From contig NZ_CP121446.1 of the NCBI RefSeq assembly GCF_030643905.1, forward strand, positions 1,550,001-1,614,000: DNA of 64,000 nucleotides. Reading direction: 5' to 3'. The position numbers and the translations under genes were made by a program. Source of the DNA: Flavobacterium sp. IMCC34852 (GTDB taxonomy: Bacteria > Bacteroidota > Bacteroidia > Flavobacteriales > Flavobacteriaceae). How positions within the stretch are numbered: the stretch's first letter is position 1; each line of letters opens with the position of its first letter. Below, piece after piece: positions 36,359 to 44,656 of this stretch. A model generated the notes under the pieces. That model saw only the letters and a program-made list of their open reading frames with translations, was not told the origin of the DNA and ran no database searches.

Positions 36359-36458
36359 CTTCTGTCGATTTTAGTTTATGCAAAAATAAATTTTATACTG
36401 AAAAAGTCAAGTTTTTTTTGATTTATTTTTAAGTAAGTTTAAGAACGTCTTGTTTTAA

Positions 36459-36487
36459 TGGTCAGAGGTCAGTTTTTAGAGGTCAGC
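36459..36487. repeat. Word repeat (agaggtcag)
   Basis: gtcagaggtcag and tagaggtcagc recur upstream of the DUF2795 promoter region, between the adenosyltransferase stop and DUF2795. Nearby actgaacact resembles the word found inside the glycosyltransferase gene at 41172. Confidence 0.55.
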
Positions 36488-36525
36488 TTTACATAGATAA
36501 ACGACCGAATACTGCCTACTGAACA

Positions 36526-37095
36526 CTATTTTCGCGGTATCCATTTCACTTCCTCCGCTTGCAGGTCAAAGGACAACTTCCGTGCCAAGACAAAAAGGTA
36601 GTCAGAAAGTCGGTTTAGGTACTTAATTACTTGCTCATCTGTGGGTTCTAATTCGTGTAAATGGGTGGCCAAACGCTCGGCTCTACGGCAGACACAGCGC
36701 GCAATGTGACAATATGACACGGTCGTATGGCCGCCAGGCAAGACAAAATGTGTCATTTGTGGCAAAGCACTGTCCATGCTGTCAATTTCGTTTTCTAAAA
36801 AGGCGATATCTTCTTCCGAAATGCGGTTGATGTTTAAGCGGGGTTGACCGTTTTTTAATACTTCTTTTTCGGGTGGCGTGGCCAAAATGGCGCCTACGGT
36901 AAAGAGTCGGTCTTGGACTTCAACCAAAACATTTTTATACAAAACATTGATGTCCTGATCGCGGATTAAACCGATGTGGGAGTTGAGTTCGTCAACAGTG
37001 CCGTAACTTTCGATACGGATATGGTGTTTTGGGACACGAGTGCCGCCGAAAAGGGCAGTGGTTCCGGTGTCGCCGGTTTTGGTGTAGACTTTCAT
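36526..37095 (-). CDS. PduO-type cob(I)alamin adenosyltransferase
   Basis: 189 residues. TKTGDTGTTALFGG is the ATP-binding start, followed by RIESYGTVDELNSHIGLI, then CRRAERLATHL and YLNRLSDYLFVLAR of the helical bundle. It transfers the adenosyl group of ATP to cob(I)alamin to make coenzyme B12. Together with MeaB at 27890 it points to methylmalonyl-CoA mutase as the B12 user. A period-8 word repeat lies directly upstream. Confidence 0.95.
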   Translation of the reverse strand: MKVYTKTGDTGTTALFGGTRVPKHHIRIESYGTVDELNSHIGLIRDQDINVLYKNVLVEVQDRLFTVGAILATPPEKEVLKNGQPRLNINRISEEDIAFLENEIDSMDSALPQMTHFVLPGGHTTVSYCHIARCVCRRAERLATHLHELEPTDEQVIKYLNRLSDYLFVLARKLSFDLQAEEVKWIPRK

Positions 37096-37099
37096 TTTT

Positions 37100-37134
37100 A
37101 AGGTGCTAAGGTACTAAGGCGCTAAGGTACTAAG
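37100..37134. repeat. Period-8 word repeat (ggtgctaa/ggtactaa)
   Basis: Four copies of gg(t/c)(g/a)ctaa in tandem, a few bases upstream of the adenosyltransferase start codon. Confidence 0.85.
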
Positions 37135-37171
37135 TTTTTGCATTGTTGACAAGGATGCAAATGGATTACTC

Positions 37172-37252
37172 TTTAGCCCTGATGGGAATGGCGCCTTGCA
37201 GAATGGACAGCAGGAATATGGATTACCGATAAAGCCCGAGCCTTTCGCTCCT
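37172..37252 (-). repeat. Dispersed structured element, copy C
   Basis: On the minus strand it reads GGAGCGAAAGGCTCGGGC... to CATCAGGGCTAAAG. The opening forms a perfect GAGC-gaaag-GCTC hairpin, where copy B keeps pairing by a G-T pair. It starts five bases after the ABC ATPase stop, in the same orientation. Confidence 0.85.
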
Positions 37253-37256
37253 AACT

Positions 37257-37955
37257 TTACAAATGATCAACGTTTGGACTGTCACTTTCGATGATGCCGT
37301 CGCGTAATCGGATGATTCTGTGGGCGTATTTGGCGATGTCTTCTTCGTGGGTTACCAGAATTACGGTGTTGCCGTTTTTGTGGATGTCGTTGAAGAGGTT
37401 CATAATTTCGACGGAGGTTTTACTGTCGAGATTTCCGGTAGGTTCATCGGCTAAGATGATGGATGGCTTGTTGACTAAAGCTCTGGCAATGGCTACACGT
37501 TGGCGTTGTCCACCTGAAAGTTGGTTGGGTTGGTGGTCCATTCTGTCGGACAGATTGACTTGGGTCAGTACTTCGGTAGCGCGTATATTTCGTTCGGATT
37601 TGGAATAACCGGCGTAAATCATCGGCAAAGCCACATTGTCTAAAGCAGTGGTTCTGGGTAAAAGATTGAAGGTTTGAAACACGAATCCGATTTCTTTGTT
37701 GCGGATTTCGGCTAAGTCGTCATCGTGCATTTGGCTGACGTCTTTTCCGTTTAGGATATAAGTTCCCGAAGTTGGCGTATCCAAACAACCTAAAAGGTTC
37801 ATCAGCGTTGATTTTCCGGAACCTGATGGTCCCATGAGTGCGACGTATTCGCCTTTGTTGATTTGTAAATCGATGCCTTTTAAAACGTAGATGGTTTCGC
37901 TTCCGAGTTGGAAATCACGTTTTAGGTTCTTTATGTTGATTAACGGATTGGCCAT
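37257..37955 (-). CDS. ABC transporter ATP-binding protein, LolD/MacB-like
   Basis: 232 residues from the ATG at 37955. The longer open frame (to 38084) adds 43 residues that are a translation of intergenic word repeat and overlap the next gene, so it is rejected. Walker [11 protein letters not shown]-loop [21 protein letters not shown], signature [15 protein letters not shown], Walker [13 protein letters not shown] and H-loop [13 protein letters not shown] are all present, and the spacing is that of the MacB/LolD group, which works with FtsX-like permeases in lipoprotein release or efflux. No permease is adjacent. Confidence 0.93.
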   Translation of the reverse strand: MANPLINIKNLKRDFQLGSETIYVLKGIDLQINKGEYVALMGPSGSGKSTLMNLLGCLDTPTSGTYILNGKDVSQMHDDDLAEIRNKEIGFVFQTFNLLPRTTALDNVALPMIYAGYSKSERNIRATEVLTQVNLSDRMDHQPNQLSGGQRQRVAIARALVNKPSIILADEPTGNLDSKTSVEIMNLFNDIHKNGNTVILVTHEEDIAKYAHRIIRLRDGIIESDSPNVDHL

Positions 37956-37958
37956 TGT

Positions 37959-37989
37959 AATGATGAATTGCGAATTATGAATTACGAAT
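37959..37989. repeat. Word repeat (gaattatgaattacgaat)
   Basis: Same words as 13825-13853 in reverse orientation, just upstream of the ABC ATPase ATG at 37955. Confidence 0.75.
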
Positions 37990-38023
37990 ATAAGTAATCT
38001 GCAACAAGGATTTGTTACAAATT

Positions 38024-38803
38024 TCAGGTACGAATCACAAAATGTTCTTTTTCTTGTTCTGTTCTGAAGAAAACCAATCCCCATTGAAAGGTATCAATTG
38101 TTACGGTTACTTTAGGGTTATTTTTGATGATTTCCCATGCGGCTTCCATGTCGGCTGACCAATGAATATCGTCAAAAATCCAAACCGATTCGTTGGTGAT
38201 TGTCGGCATTAAAAGCTCAAAATACTCTAACGTCGCGGCTTTGGAATGATTACCGTCGAAATAGATAAGTTGTCGGTTGTCGGTTGACGGTTGTCGGTCT
38301 TTTAAAAAGCAATTAAATTCTGTTGCGACCGTATAGATGTTATTCAATTCAAAAGTCTCAAATTGTTTTTGGGCTACAGCCAAAGTGTTTTCACAACCTT
38401 CCAATGTTGTGATTTTTGCTTTTGGGTTGCCCAATGATAAAGCCGAAGTTGCTAATCCTAACGAAGTTCCAATTTCCAGAATAGTATCAGGTTGGAAATA
38501 TTTCGTGATTCTGAACAGTAATTCAGCTCGTTTTTGCGTAATCCCTGCAGTTTTCGCAATTTGATTTATCGCTCTGGTATTGCTTTTGAAAACCCTGGAA
38601 CCGGCGCCAAAATCTGTTACTTCGATGGTGTTTTTATTTTCTAAAAGGGATTTCCGATAGTTTTTCAGTATCGAATATTCGGGATATGGTTGCTTATTAT
38701 AAAAACATTTGGTCACCAAGTTAAACACAAAAGGCGAATGGACTCCGTGTTCGTTTTTGGAGTGATAGAGGAAGTTTAGATATGATTTTATTTGTTGAAG
38801 CAT
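38024..38803 (-). CDS. Class I SAM-dependent methyltransferase
   Basis: 259 residues. The SAM-binding strand-loop is [16 protein letters not shown], with [18 protein letters not shown] after it and [22 protein letters not shown] as the later acidic strand. The pattern fits O-methyltransferase-like proteins (Methyltransf_24). The substrate is unknown. Bases 38268-38300 are a word repeat that encodes [11 protein letters not shown] in frame, just before the LIYFDGNH strand, and relatives are expected to lack it. Confidence 0.88.
   Translation of the reverse strand: MLQQIKSYLNFLYHSKNEHGVHSPFVFNLVTKCFYNKQPYPEYSILKNYRKSLLENKNTIEVTDFGAGSRVFKSNTRAINQIAKTAGITQKRAELLFRITKYFQPDTILEIGTSLGLATSALSLGNPKAKITTLEGCENTLAVAQKQFETFELNNIYTVATEFNCFLKDRQPSTDNRQLIYFDGNHSKAATLEYFELLMPTITNESVWIFDDIHWSADMEAAWEIIKNNPKVTVTIDTFQWGLVFFRTEQEKEHFVIRT
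38268..38300. repeat. Word repeat inside the methyltransferase gene
   Basis: gttgtcggttgtcggttgac and more: four near copies of a 7-8 base word, in frame, within coding sequence. Confidence 0.85.
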
Positions 38804-38810
38804 TTATATA

Positions 38811-38870
38811 GCTTTTAGCAGTTAGCTTTTAGCAGTTAGCTTTTTTTGCTGATGGCTAAAAGCTGGCAGT
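38811..38870. repeat. agctttta-type word repeat between methyltransferase and ABC-F
   Basis: gcttttagcagttagc occurs twice in tandem, then the reverse complement gctaaaagctggcag follows, so the region can form a hairpin. Same family as 13168-13202. Confidence 0.8.
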
Positions 38871-38873
38871 TGT

Positions 38874-40736
38874 TTATTCCATTTTTGAACTTAACTCAAA
38901 CCAACGCTCTTCTTTTTCTTCTAGTTTCTTAATGATCACTTCCAATTCCTGAGCTTTTTTGGTGATATCGGCATCGGCTACTTTGCCTTCAGCAAATAGG
39001 TTTTCGATTTGTTTCTTCTCGTATTCCAAGTCTTTGATTTCGCGTTCGATTTTGTTGAATTCCTTTTGCTCGTTAAAATTCAGACCCGAAGTCGTTGGGT
39101 TGTTTTGTTTCCAATTGACTTTCTCCGTAGAAACATTCGATAAATTTTTAGGTTCAGCCGAATCTTCATAAGCTCTGAAATCAGAATAATTTCCCGGGAA
39201 ATCTTCTATTTGTCCTTCACCTCTGAAAATGAATAAATGGTCCACAATTTTATCCATAAAATACCGGTCGTGCGAAACCACCAATAAACAGCCCGGATAA
39301 TCCAATAAGAAACTTTCCAGAACATTTAAAGTCACAATATCCAAATCATTGGTTGGCTCATCGAGAATTAAAAAGTTCGGATTTTGAATCAAAACCGTAC
39401 ACAAATACAGTCGTTTTAATTCGCCACCACTTAGTTTTTCTACAAAATCGTATTGCTTTTTGGCATCAAATAAAAAGCGCTCCAACAATTGCGAAGCTGA
39501 AATGATTTTGCCTTTGGTTAGCGGAATGTATTCGCCGTATTCTTTAATGATGTCAATGACTTTTTGCCCGGGTTTCGGGTTGATGCCGCTTTGGGTGTAA
39601 TAACCAATTTTAATCGTGTCACCGATCACCACTTTTCCGGCATCGGGAACTATGGTTTTGGTTAAGATGTTTAAGAAAGTCGATTTTCCGGTGCCGTTTT
39701 TACCAATAATCCCGATACGTTCACCACGTTGGAAATCATAGGTAAAATTGTCTAAAATGACTTTGTCCTTGAATTTTTTATACAATTTGTGCAGCTCGAT
39801 TATCTTACTACCCATGCGTTCCATGTTGATTTCGAGCTCAACTACATTTTCTTTTCTACGGCTTTCCGCGACTTCTTTGATTTTGTAGAAATCATCTTGG
39901 CGCGATTTCGATTTGGTCGTACGTGCTTTCGGTTGGCGACGCATCCAAGCCAATTCTTTGACGAAAAGGTTTTGCGCTTTGTCAATCGTCGAGTTTTCCA
40001 TCGCGATTCGCTCTTCTTTTTTCTGCAAATAATAAGAGTAATTGCCCTTGTATTGGTACAGTTTTCCGTTGTCGAGTTCGATGATTTCGTTGCAAACGCG
40101 TTCCAAAAAGAAACGGTCGTGGGTCACCATAAACAAGGTGATGTTTTCTTTGGCAAAATAACTTTCCAACCATTCAATCATTTCCAAATCCAAGTGATTC
40201 GTGGGCTCATCCAAGATTAGTAAATCAGGGCGATTAATCAAAATAATGGCCAAGGACAAACGTTTTTTTTGTCCACCGGAAAGGGATTTGACTTTGAGTT
40301 TTAAATCGTCTAGTTTTAATTTGGATAGAATTTGCTTGAATTGTGTTTCAAAATCCCAAGCGTTGTGGCGGTCCATTTCGTCAAAAGCCAATTGGTATTT
40401 TTCCACGTCTTCCGGGTTTTCCAACGCTTTTTCATATTGTTCAATCACATGAAGGATTTCGTTGTCTGAAGCAAAAATACTTTCCTCAATCGTCAATTCA
40501 TCTTGCAAATTATTGTTCTGCGATAAGAAAGCCATTTTCAACCCTTTTCGAATCACGATTTGTCCGGTATCCGGTTCGTCATCGCCATTAATCATCCGCA
40601 TGATTTGGGTTTTTCCCGAACCGTTTTTAGCAATAAAGGCGATTTTTTGGTCTTTATTAATGCCAAAAGAAATATCTTTAAACAAGGTTCTTTCGCCAAA
40701 GGACTTCGATATATTTTCTACTGAAAGGTAATTCAC
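38874..40736 (-). CDS. ABC-F family ATPase, Uup-like
   Basis: 620 residues. Two cassettes: Walker A AKNGSGKTQ and GKNGTGKST, signatures LSGGQKKRLSLA and LSGGELKRLYLC, Walker B LLILDEPTNHLDLE and FLILDEPTNDLD. The first P-loop ends TQ rather than ST. A C-terminal coiled coil of about 70 residues (EFNKIEREIKDLEYEKKQIENLF... VIIKKLEEKEERWFELSSKME) is the mark of the Uup branch, thought to bind DNA or ribosomes. GTG start. The divergent glycosyltransferase gene lies 136 bases away. Confidence 0.93.
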   Translation of the reverse strand: MNYLSVENISKSFGERTLFKDISFGINKDQKIAFIAKNGSGKTQIMRMINGDDEPDTGQIVIRKGLKMAFLSQNNNLQDELTIEESIFASDNEILHVIEQYEKALENPEDVEKYQLAFDEMDRHNAWDFETQFKQILSKLKLDDLKLKVKSLSGGQKKRLSLAIILINRPDLLILDEPTNHLDLEMIEWLESYFAKENITLFMVTHDRFFLERVCNEIIELDNGKLYQYKGNYSYYLQKKEERIAMENSTIDKAQNLFVKELAWMRRQPKARTTKSKSRQDDFYKIKEVAESRRKENVVELEINMERMGSKIIELHKLYKKFKDKVILDNFTYDFQRGERIGIIGKNGTGKSTFLNILTKTIVPDAGKVVIGDTIKIGYYTQSGINPKPGQKVIDIIKEYGEYIPLTKGKIISASQLLERFLFDAKKQYDFVEKLSGGELKRLYLCTVLIQNPNFLILDEPTNDLDIVTLNVLESFLLDYPGCLLVVSHDRYFMDKIVDHLFIFRGEGQIEDFPGNYSDFRAYEDSAEPKNLSNVSTEKVNWKQNNPTTSGLNFNEQKEFNKIEREIKDLEYEKKQIENLFAEGKVADADITKKAQELEVIIKKLEEKEERWFELSSKME

Positions 40737-40814
40737 TTTTGAGGTATGAGTTTTAAATTAGGAGTTAGGAGTCAAATGAAAACTATAACTTTTCGGCAAA
40801 AGTAACTCAAATTT

Positions 40815-40860
40815 CTAACAATCTAAAGGCGCAGCCGTATCTAATAATCTAACAATCTAT
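40815..40860. repeat. Word repeat (ctaacaatcta) before the glycosyltransferase
   Basis: ctaacaatctaaa and ctaataatctaacaatcta match the words of the repeat at 10799-10866 and run into the promoter box at 40861. Confidence 0.75.
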
Positions 40861-40868
40861 TATATTTG
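40861..40868 (+). promoter_or_regulatory. Promoter -7 box at the glycosyltransferase start
   Basis: TATATTTG ends only four bases before the ATG at 40873, which would make a leaderless or nearly leaderless transcript. Confidence 0.5.
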
Positions 40869-40872
40869 CCCA

Positions 40873-42033
40873 ATGCAACTATCGGTCATCATTCTTAATT
40901 ATAACGTGCGCTACTTTTTAGAGCAGTGTGTATTGAGTGTGCAAAAAGCCATTCAAAATATTGATGCCGAAATTATCGTCATCGACAACAACTCTTCCGA
41001 TGACAGTTGTGCCATGATGAAGCAGCGTTTTCCGACTGTAAAACTCATCGAAAACAAAGAAAATGCCGGTTTTCCTAAAGGCAATAACATTGCGGTTAAA
41101 GAAGCCAAAGGTGAGTATTTGTGCATTTTAAATCCGGACACCGTTGTAGCCGAAGATACGTTTGAAAAAATACTGAACACTGAACACTGGAAACTGAACA
41201 CTGGAATAATCGGTTGCAAACTCATCGACGGCACCGGAAACTTTCTTCCGGAAAGCAAACGCGGTATTCCAACACCATGGGTGGCTTTTACTAAGATTTT
41301 TGGCTTGTACAAAATTTTCCCGAAGTCATCGATGTTCAATAAATATTACGCTCAAGATTTAGCTGAAAACCAAACGGGAAAAGTCGATATATTGGTTGGT
41401 GCATTTATGGTGATGAAACGCGAATTGTACAATGAATTAGGAGGTTTTGACGAAAATTGTTTTATGTATGCCGACGATATTGATTTGTCGTATCGAGCAT
41501 TGTTGTTGCAAAAACAGAATTATTACTTTCACGAAACGACAGTCATTCATTATAAAGGAGAAAGCACAGTGAAAGATGCGACTTACATGAAGCATTTCAG
41601 AGGATTTATGAATTACTTCTATCAGAAGCACTTTAAACGCTCCTTGTTTTTCAATCTCATGGCTCGTTTTGGTGCTTTTTATTTTTCTATAGTGAAAGTG
41701 TTTAAAGGCAAAGTACAGCCTAAAGTGAAACCCAATCAGTATATTTTAGTTTCTGATAATGAAGCGATAAAGGAAAAATTAGTGGCCAAATTGCAAAAAA
41801 GTATTGAAAGAGTGCCATTAGAAAACGGGAAAATAGTAATTTCGCAAACGATTTCGAAGGCTAAGAATACCGAGGTTATTTTAGATACCAATTATTTAGG
41901 TTTTAAAAAAGCTATTGCCTTTTTGGAAGAAAACAAAAACAAGTCGTTCACTTTTAAAATGTTACCCGTTGAAAGTAATTTCATCATAGGAAGCAACAGT
42001 AGTAACGATAGAGGAGAAGTAATTAATTTATAG
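40873..42033 (+). CDS. Glycosyltransferase family 2 protein
   Basis: 386 residues. GT-A fold with SVIILNYNVRYFLEQC, IIVIDNNSSDDS, NAGFPKGNNIAVKEAKGEYLCILNPDT (DxD-like NPD), then KVDILVGAFMVMKRELYNELGGFDENCFMYADDIDLSYRA. This is the rhamnosyltransferase-like group that adds sugars to cell-surface glycans. After one weak membrane-associated segment (about 258-275) a C-terminal domain of about 100 residues follows that I do not recognise. Bases 41172-41206 are a word repeat in frame (encoding ILNTEHWKLNTGI). No ordinary leader; see the -7 box. Confidence 0.92.
   Translation: MQLSVIILNYNVRYFLEQCVLSVQKAIQNIDAEIIVIDNNSSDDSCAMMKQRFPTVKLIENKENAGFPKGNNIAVKEAKGEYLCILNPDTVVAEDTFEKILNTEHWKLNTGIIGCKLIDGTGNFLPESKRGIPTPWVAFTKIFGLYKIFPKSSMFNKYYAQDLAENQTGKVDILVGAFMVMKRELYNELGGFDENCFMYADDIDLSYRALLLQKQNYYFHETTVIHYKGESTVKDATYMKHFRGFMNYFYQKHFKRSLFFNLMARFGAFYFSIVKVFKGKVQPKVKPNQYILVSDNEAIKEKLVAKLQKSIERVPLENGKIVISQTISKAKNTEVILDTNYLGFKKAIAFLEENKNKSFTFKMLPVESNFIIGSNSSNDRGEVINL
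41172..41206. repeat. Word repeat inside the glycosyltransferase gene
   Basis: actgaacactgaacactgg then aaactgaacactgg: three copies of ctgaacact within the coding region, frame kept. Confidence 0.85.
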
Positions 42034-42062
42034 AAAAACACGAAAATCGCTTTTTCTTTTAT

Positions 42063-42070
42063 TAATTTTG
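42063..42070 (+). promoter_or_regulatory. Promoter -7 box of the E2 gene
   Basis: TAATTTTG, 38 bases before the ATG, preceded by a T-rich stretch after a weak hairpin. Confidence 0.5.
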
Positions 42071-42107
42071 CAAGCGAAACAACAAAATACAACTTTAGAT
42101 TATCAAT

Positions 42108-43409
42108 ATGGCAAAGTTTGAATTGAAATTGCCCAAAATGGGAGAAAGCGTTGCAGAAGCAACCATTACCAATTGGTTAAAAAATGTAGGCGAAAAAATC
42201 GACGCCGACGAAGCCGTTTTGGAAATCGCTACCGATAAGGTTGACAGTGAAGTTCCAAGCGAAGTTTCGGGTGTTTTGGCCGAAATTTTATTCCAAGTCA
42301 ATGATGTGGTAAAAGTAGGCCAAACCATCGCGATTATTGAGACTGAAGGTGGAAGCGTTGCTGCTGCTGCTCCGGTAGCTCAGGAAGTTACTGCACCGGT
42401 TGCTGAAGTTGAAAAGACGATAGAAGTTGCAACAACTATTGCTGCACCGGCTGATTTTAAATCGTCTGATAAATTCTTCTCGCCATTGGTAAAAAACATT
42501 GCGACTGCGGAAGGTATTTCATTAACTGAATTGGAAAGCATAGCCGGTTCAGGAAAAGACGGACGTGTGACTAAAGAAGATATCTTAAATTATATCAAAA
42601 CCAGAGGAAGCCAACCTGCTGCTGCAGCTCAAGCAGTTCCGGTTAGTACATCTGCGCCAAAAACCACTGCGCCAATCGCAACACCTGTTTCAGTTAACGG
42701 CGGCGACGAGCTTGTGGAAATGGACAGAATGCGCAAGCTAATTTCGGGTTATATGGTCGCTTCGGTACAAACTTCGGCGCATGTACAATCGTTTATTGAA
42801 GTGGATGTGACCAATATTGTAAAATGGAGAGATCGCGTTAAAAATGCTTTCGAGAAAAGAGAAGGCGAGAAACTGACATTCACACCAATTTTCATGGAAG
42901 CCGTGGCGAAAGCGTTGAAAGACTTCCCAGGAATGAATATTTCAGTAGATGGTGACTTTATTATTAAAAGAAAAAATATCAACTTGGGAATGGCGGCTGC
43001 GTTACCCAACGGCAACTTAATTGTGCCGGTAATTAAAAATGCAGACCAATTGAACTTGGTAGGTATGGCGAAAGCCGTAAACGATTTAGGAAACCGTGCG
43101 AAAGCCGGAAAACTAAAACCGGACGATACTCAAGGTGGAACTTATACCGTAACGAATGTTGGAACTTTTGGTTCTGTATTCGGAACACCAATTATCAACC
43201 AACCGCAAGTGGGAATCTTAGCTTTAGGAGCCATTAGAAAAGTGCCAGCCGTTATTGAAACTCCGGAAGGCGATTTTATTGGTATTCGCCAAAAAATGTT
43301 CTTGTCGCACAGTTACGATCACCGAGTTGTAGATGGCGCGCTTGGCGGAAGTTTTGTAAAACGAGTAGCGGAATATTTGGAAGCTTTTGATGTAAACAGA
43401 GAATATTAA
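42108..43409 (+). CDS. 2-oxo acid dehydrogenase E2 (dihydrolipoyl acyltransferase)
   Basis: 433 residues. Lipoyl domain (2-78) with the lipoylated lysine Lys44 in EIATDKVDSEVPSE, an Ala/Pro-rich linker, the peripheral-subunit binding domain (about 122-162, SPLVKNIATAEGIS... GKDGRVTKEDILNYI), a second linker and the catalytic domain (about 195-433) with SHSYDHRVVDGALGG, active-site His405 and Asp409. The domain order fits branched-chain or pyruvate complexes; the acyl specificity is not certain. E1 and E3 genes are not adjacent. Confidence 0.94.
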   Translation: MAKFELKLPKMGESVAEATITNWLKNVGEKIDADEAVLEIATDKVDSEVPSEVSGVLAEILFQVNDVVKVGQTIAIIETEGGSVAAAAPVAQEVTAPVAEVEKTIEVATTIAAPADFKSSDKFFSPLVKNIATAEGISLTELESIAGSGKDGRVTKEDILNYIKTRGSQPAAAAQAVPVSTSAPKTTAPIATPVSVNGGDELVEMDRMRKLISGYMVASVQTSAHVQSFIEVDVTNIVKWRDRVKNAFEKREGEKLTFTPIFMEAVAKALKDFPGMNISVDGDFIIKRKNINLGMAAALPNGNLIVPVIKNADQLNLVGMAKAVNDLGNRAKAGKLKPDDTQGGTYTVTNVGTFGSVFGTPIINQPQVGILALGAIRKVPAVIETPEGDFIGIRQKMFLSHSYDHRVVDGALGGSFVKRVAEYLEAFDVNREY

Positions 43410-43416
43410 AAAATAG

Positions 43417-43446
43417 AAAACCCCGACTAATCCGTCGGGGTTTTTG
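43417..43446 (+). terminator. Bidirectional terminator between E2 and a convergent gene
   Basis: Perfect stem AAAACCCCGAC / GTCGGGGTTTT with a 6-base loop and T's on both strands. The second arm also encodes the last residues of the convergent gene. Confidence 0.92.
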
Positions 43447-43924
43447 TTTCTTCTTGTTTGGCTTCCTCTTTTACCACTTCTTTTATCACATCTTTAGTGT
43501 CTTCTCTCAAGGTAATGAGTACTTTATCTTTAAAACGGTATTCCCCTTTTTTATAGATTTCTTCATTTGACAATAGTATTTCATAAGTGTAAACACCTTT
43601 GGGTAAGTCATAAAAACATTCTTTACTGTCTTTTTGAATGACCAATTCCTTTTTGATTTCATCGCCTTCTTCGGTTTGCCGTGTAATGATTAAAGTTACT
43701 TTGTCGGTCATTTTGTTTTTGATGCAAACACTTTCTACAATAGTGCTGTTCGGATTGGTTTTTGAAGAAGAGAAAATGGTGATTAAACCACCTACTAAAA
43801 TTTCGCCACCTCTTACTATAGCAGTAAGATCCGATTGGGCGTTAGACATTATTGGCATAGCCAAAAAGACAATTAAGACCGATTTAATTTGGAATTTTAC
43901 TTTACGTTTTTCAAATGGTTTCAT
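43427..43924 (-). CDS. Hypothetical exported protein
   Basis: 165 residues with a signal peptide (VLIVFLAMPIMSNAQ ending near residue 30). The mature part has VTLIITRQTEEGDEIKKELVIQKDSKECFYDLPKGVYTYEILLSNEEIYKKGEYRF, a small beta-rich domain, and a Lys/Glu-rich tail. No family recognised. Its last codons lie inside the E2 terminator stem. Confidence 0.7.
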   Translation of the reverse strand: MKPFEKRKVKFQIKSVLIVFLAMPIMSNAQSDLTAIVRGGEILVGGLITIFSSSKTNPNSTIVESVCIKNKMTDKVTLIITRQTEEGDEIKKELVIQKDSKECFYDLPKGVYTYEILLSNEEIYKKGEYRFKDKVLITLREDTKDVIKEVVKEEAKQEETKTPTD

Positions 43925-44184
43925 GATGAAAGTTGTTTTAGAGATTACGTAAAGCTTTCCATGTCATTTTGAGGTTTTAAATTAAAGAGTAAAGTTGCGG
44001 ATAGTGATTTCAAATTCCTAAAAGAAACCTGATAATCTTCAAAAGAGAGTGGCTAATTATTAAAAGTTTTATTATTAAAATAACAGACTAAGTCATATAA
44101 TAAATTGTTAGTTATCACGTTATTAGTATAATTGCTTAAGGCATTTACTTTCTCAAAACACTTTTAACGCTAACCCACTTAACT

Positions 44185-44520
44185 ATGACCACCGGAACCA
44201 AAATCAGAACCCTTAGAGAGCAAAAAAAGATTTCCCAAGAAGCATTGGCTTATGCTGTTGGCGTGAGTCAAGTTACTATCGGTAATTGGGAACAAGGCAA
44301 AAGTATCAAGCACGAGTACATTAAGAAACTGGCTGATGCATTGGAGATTCCCATTGATTATTTATTCGAAGAAAACCAAAACAATAGTGTTCAAGCTCAC
44401 CCGAAAATTGATTTTAAAAATGACGGTTTCGAAATCATCATCAAAGCACCCAATCATTTCTTTGAAGACTTGCATAAAAAGATGGATTTACTTATTAATA
44501 AATTTGATACGCCAAAATAG
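44185..44520 (+). CDS. XRE-family helix-turn-helix regulator
   Basis: 111 residues. HTH_3 domain (4-58) with IRTLREQKKISQEALAYAVGVSQVTIGNWEQGKSIKHEYIKKLADALEIPIDYLFEE, then a 45-residue tail with FEIIIKAPNHFFEDLHKKMDLLINKF that may serve dimerisation. The target is unknown. A clear terminator follows. Confidence 0.93.
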   Translation: MTTGTKIRTLREQKKISQEALAYAVGVSQVTIGNWEQGKSIKHEYIKKLADALEIPIDYLFEENQNNSVQAHPKIDFKNDGFEIIIKAPNHFFEDLHKKMDLLINKFDTPK

Positions 44521-44545
44521 TTGTAAATTCAAACAATTATAAATC

Positions 44546-44575
44546 AACCCATTCCTCTTTCGAATGGGTTTTTTT
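44546..44575 (+). terminator. Terminator of the XRE gene
   Basis: AACCCATTC / GAATGGGTT with a 7-base loop and a T-tract. Confidence 0.9.
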
Positions 44576-44630
44576 ATGGTAAAATCATAAATCTTTATTA
44601 AAATATCGATAAACGGTAACATCAATATTT

Positions 44631-44638
44631 TATATTTG
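44631..44638 (+). promoter_or_regulatory. Promoter -7 box of the exonuclease gene
   Basis: TATATTTG, 19 bases before the ATG. Confidence 0.5.
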
Positions 44639-44656
44639 TGAGCATAAAAATTTAAA

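Noticed and set aside
37956-38084. 43-residue N-terminal extension of the ABC ATPase frame
   Set aside because: It is a translation of the intergenic word repeat and overlaps the methyltransferase; the family starts at the ATG at 37955.
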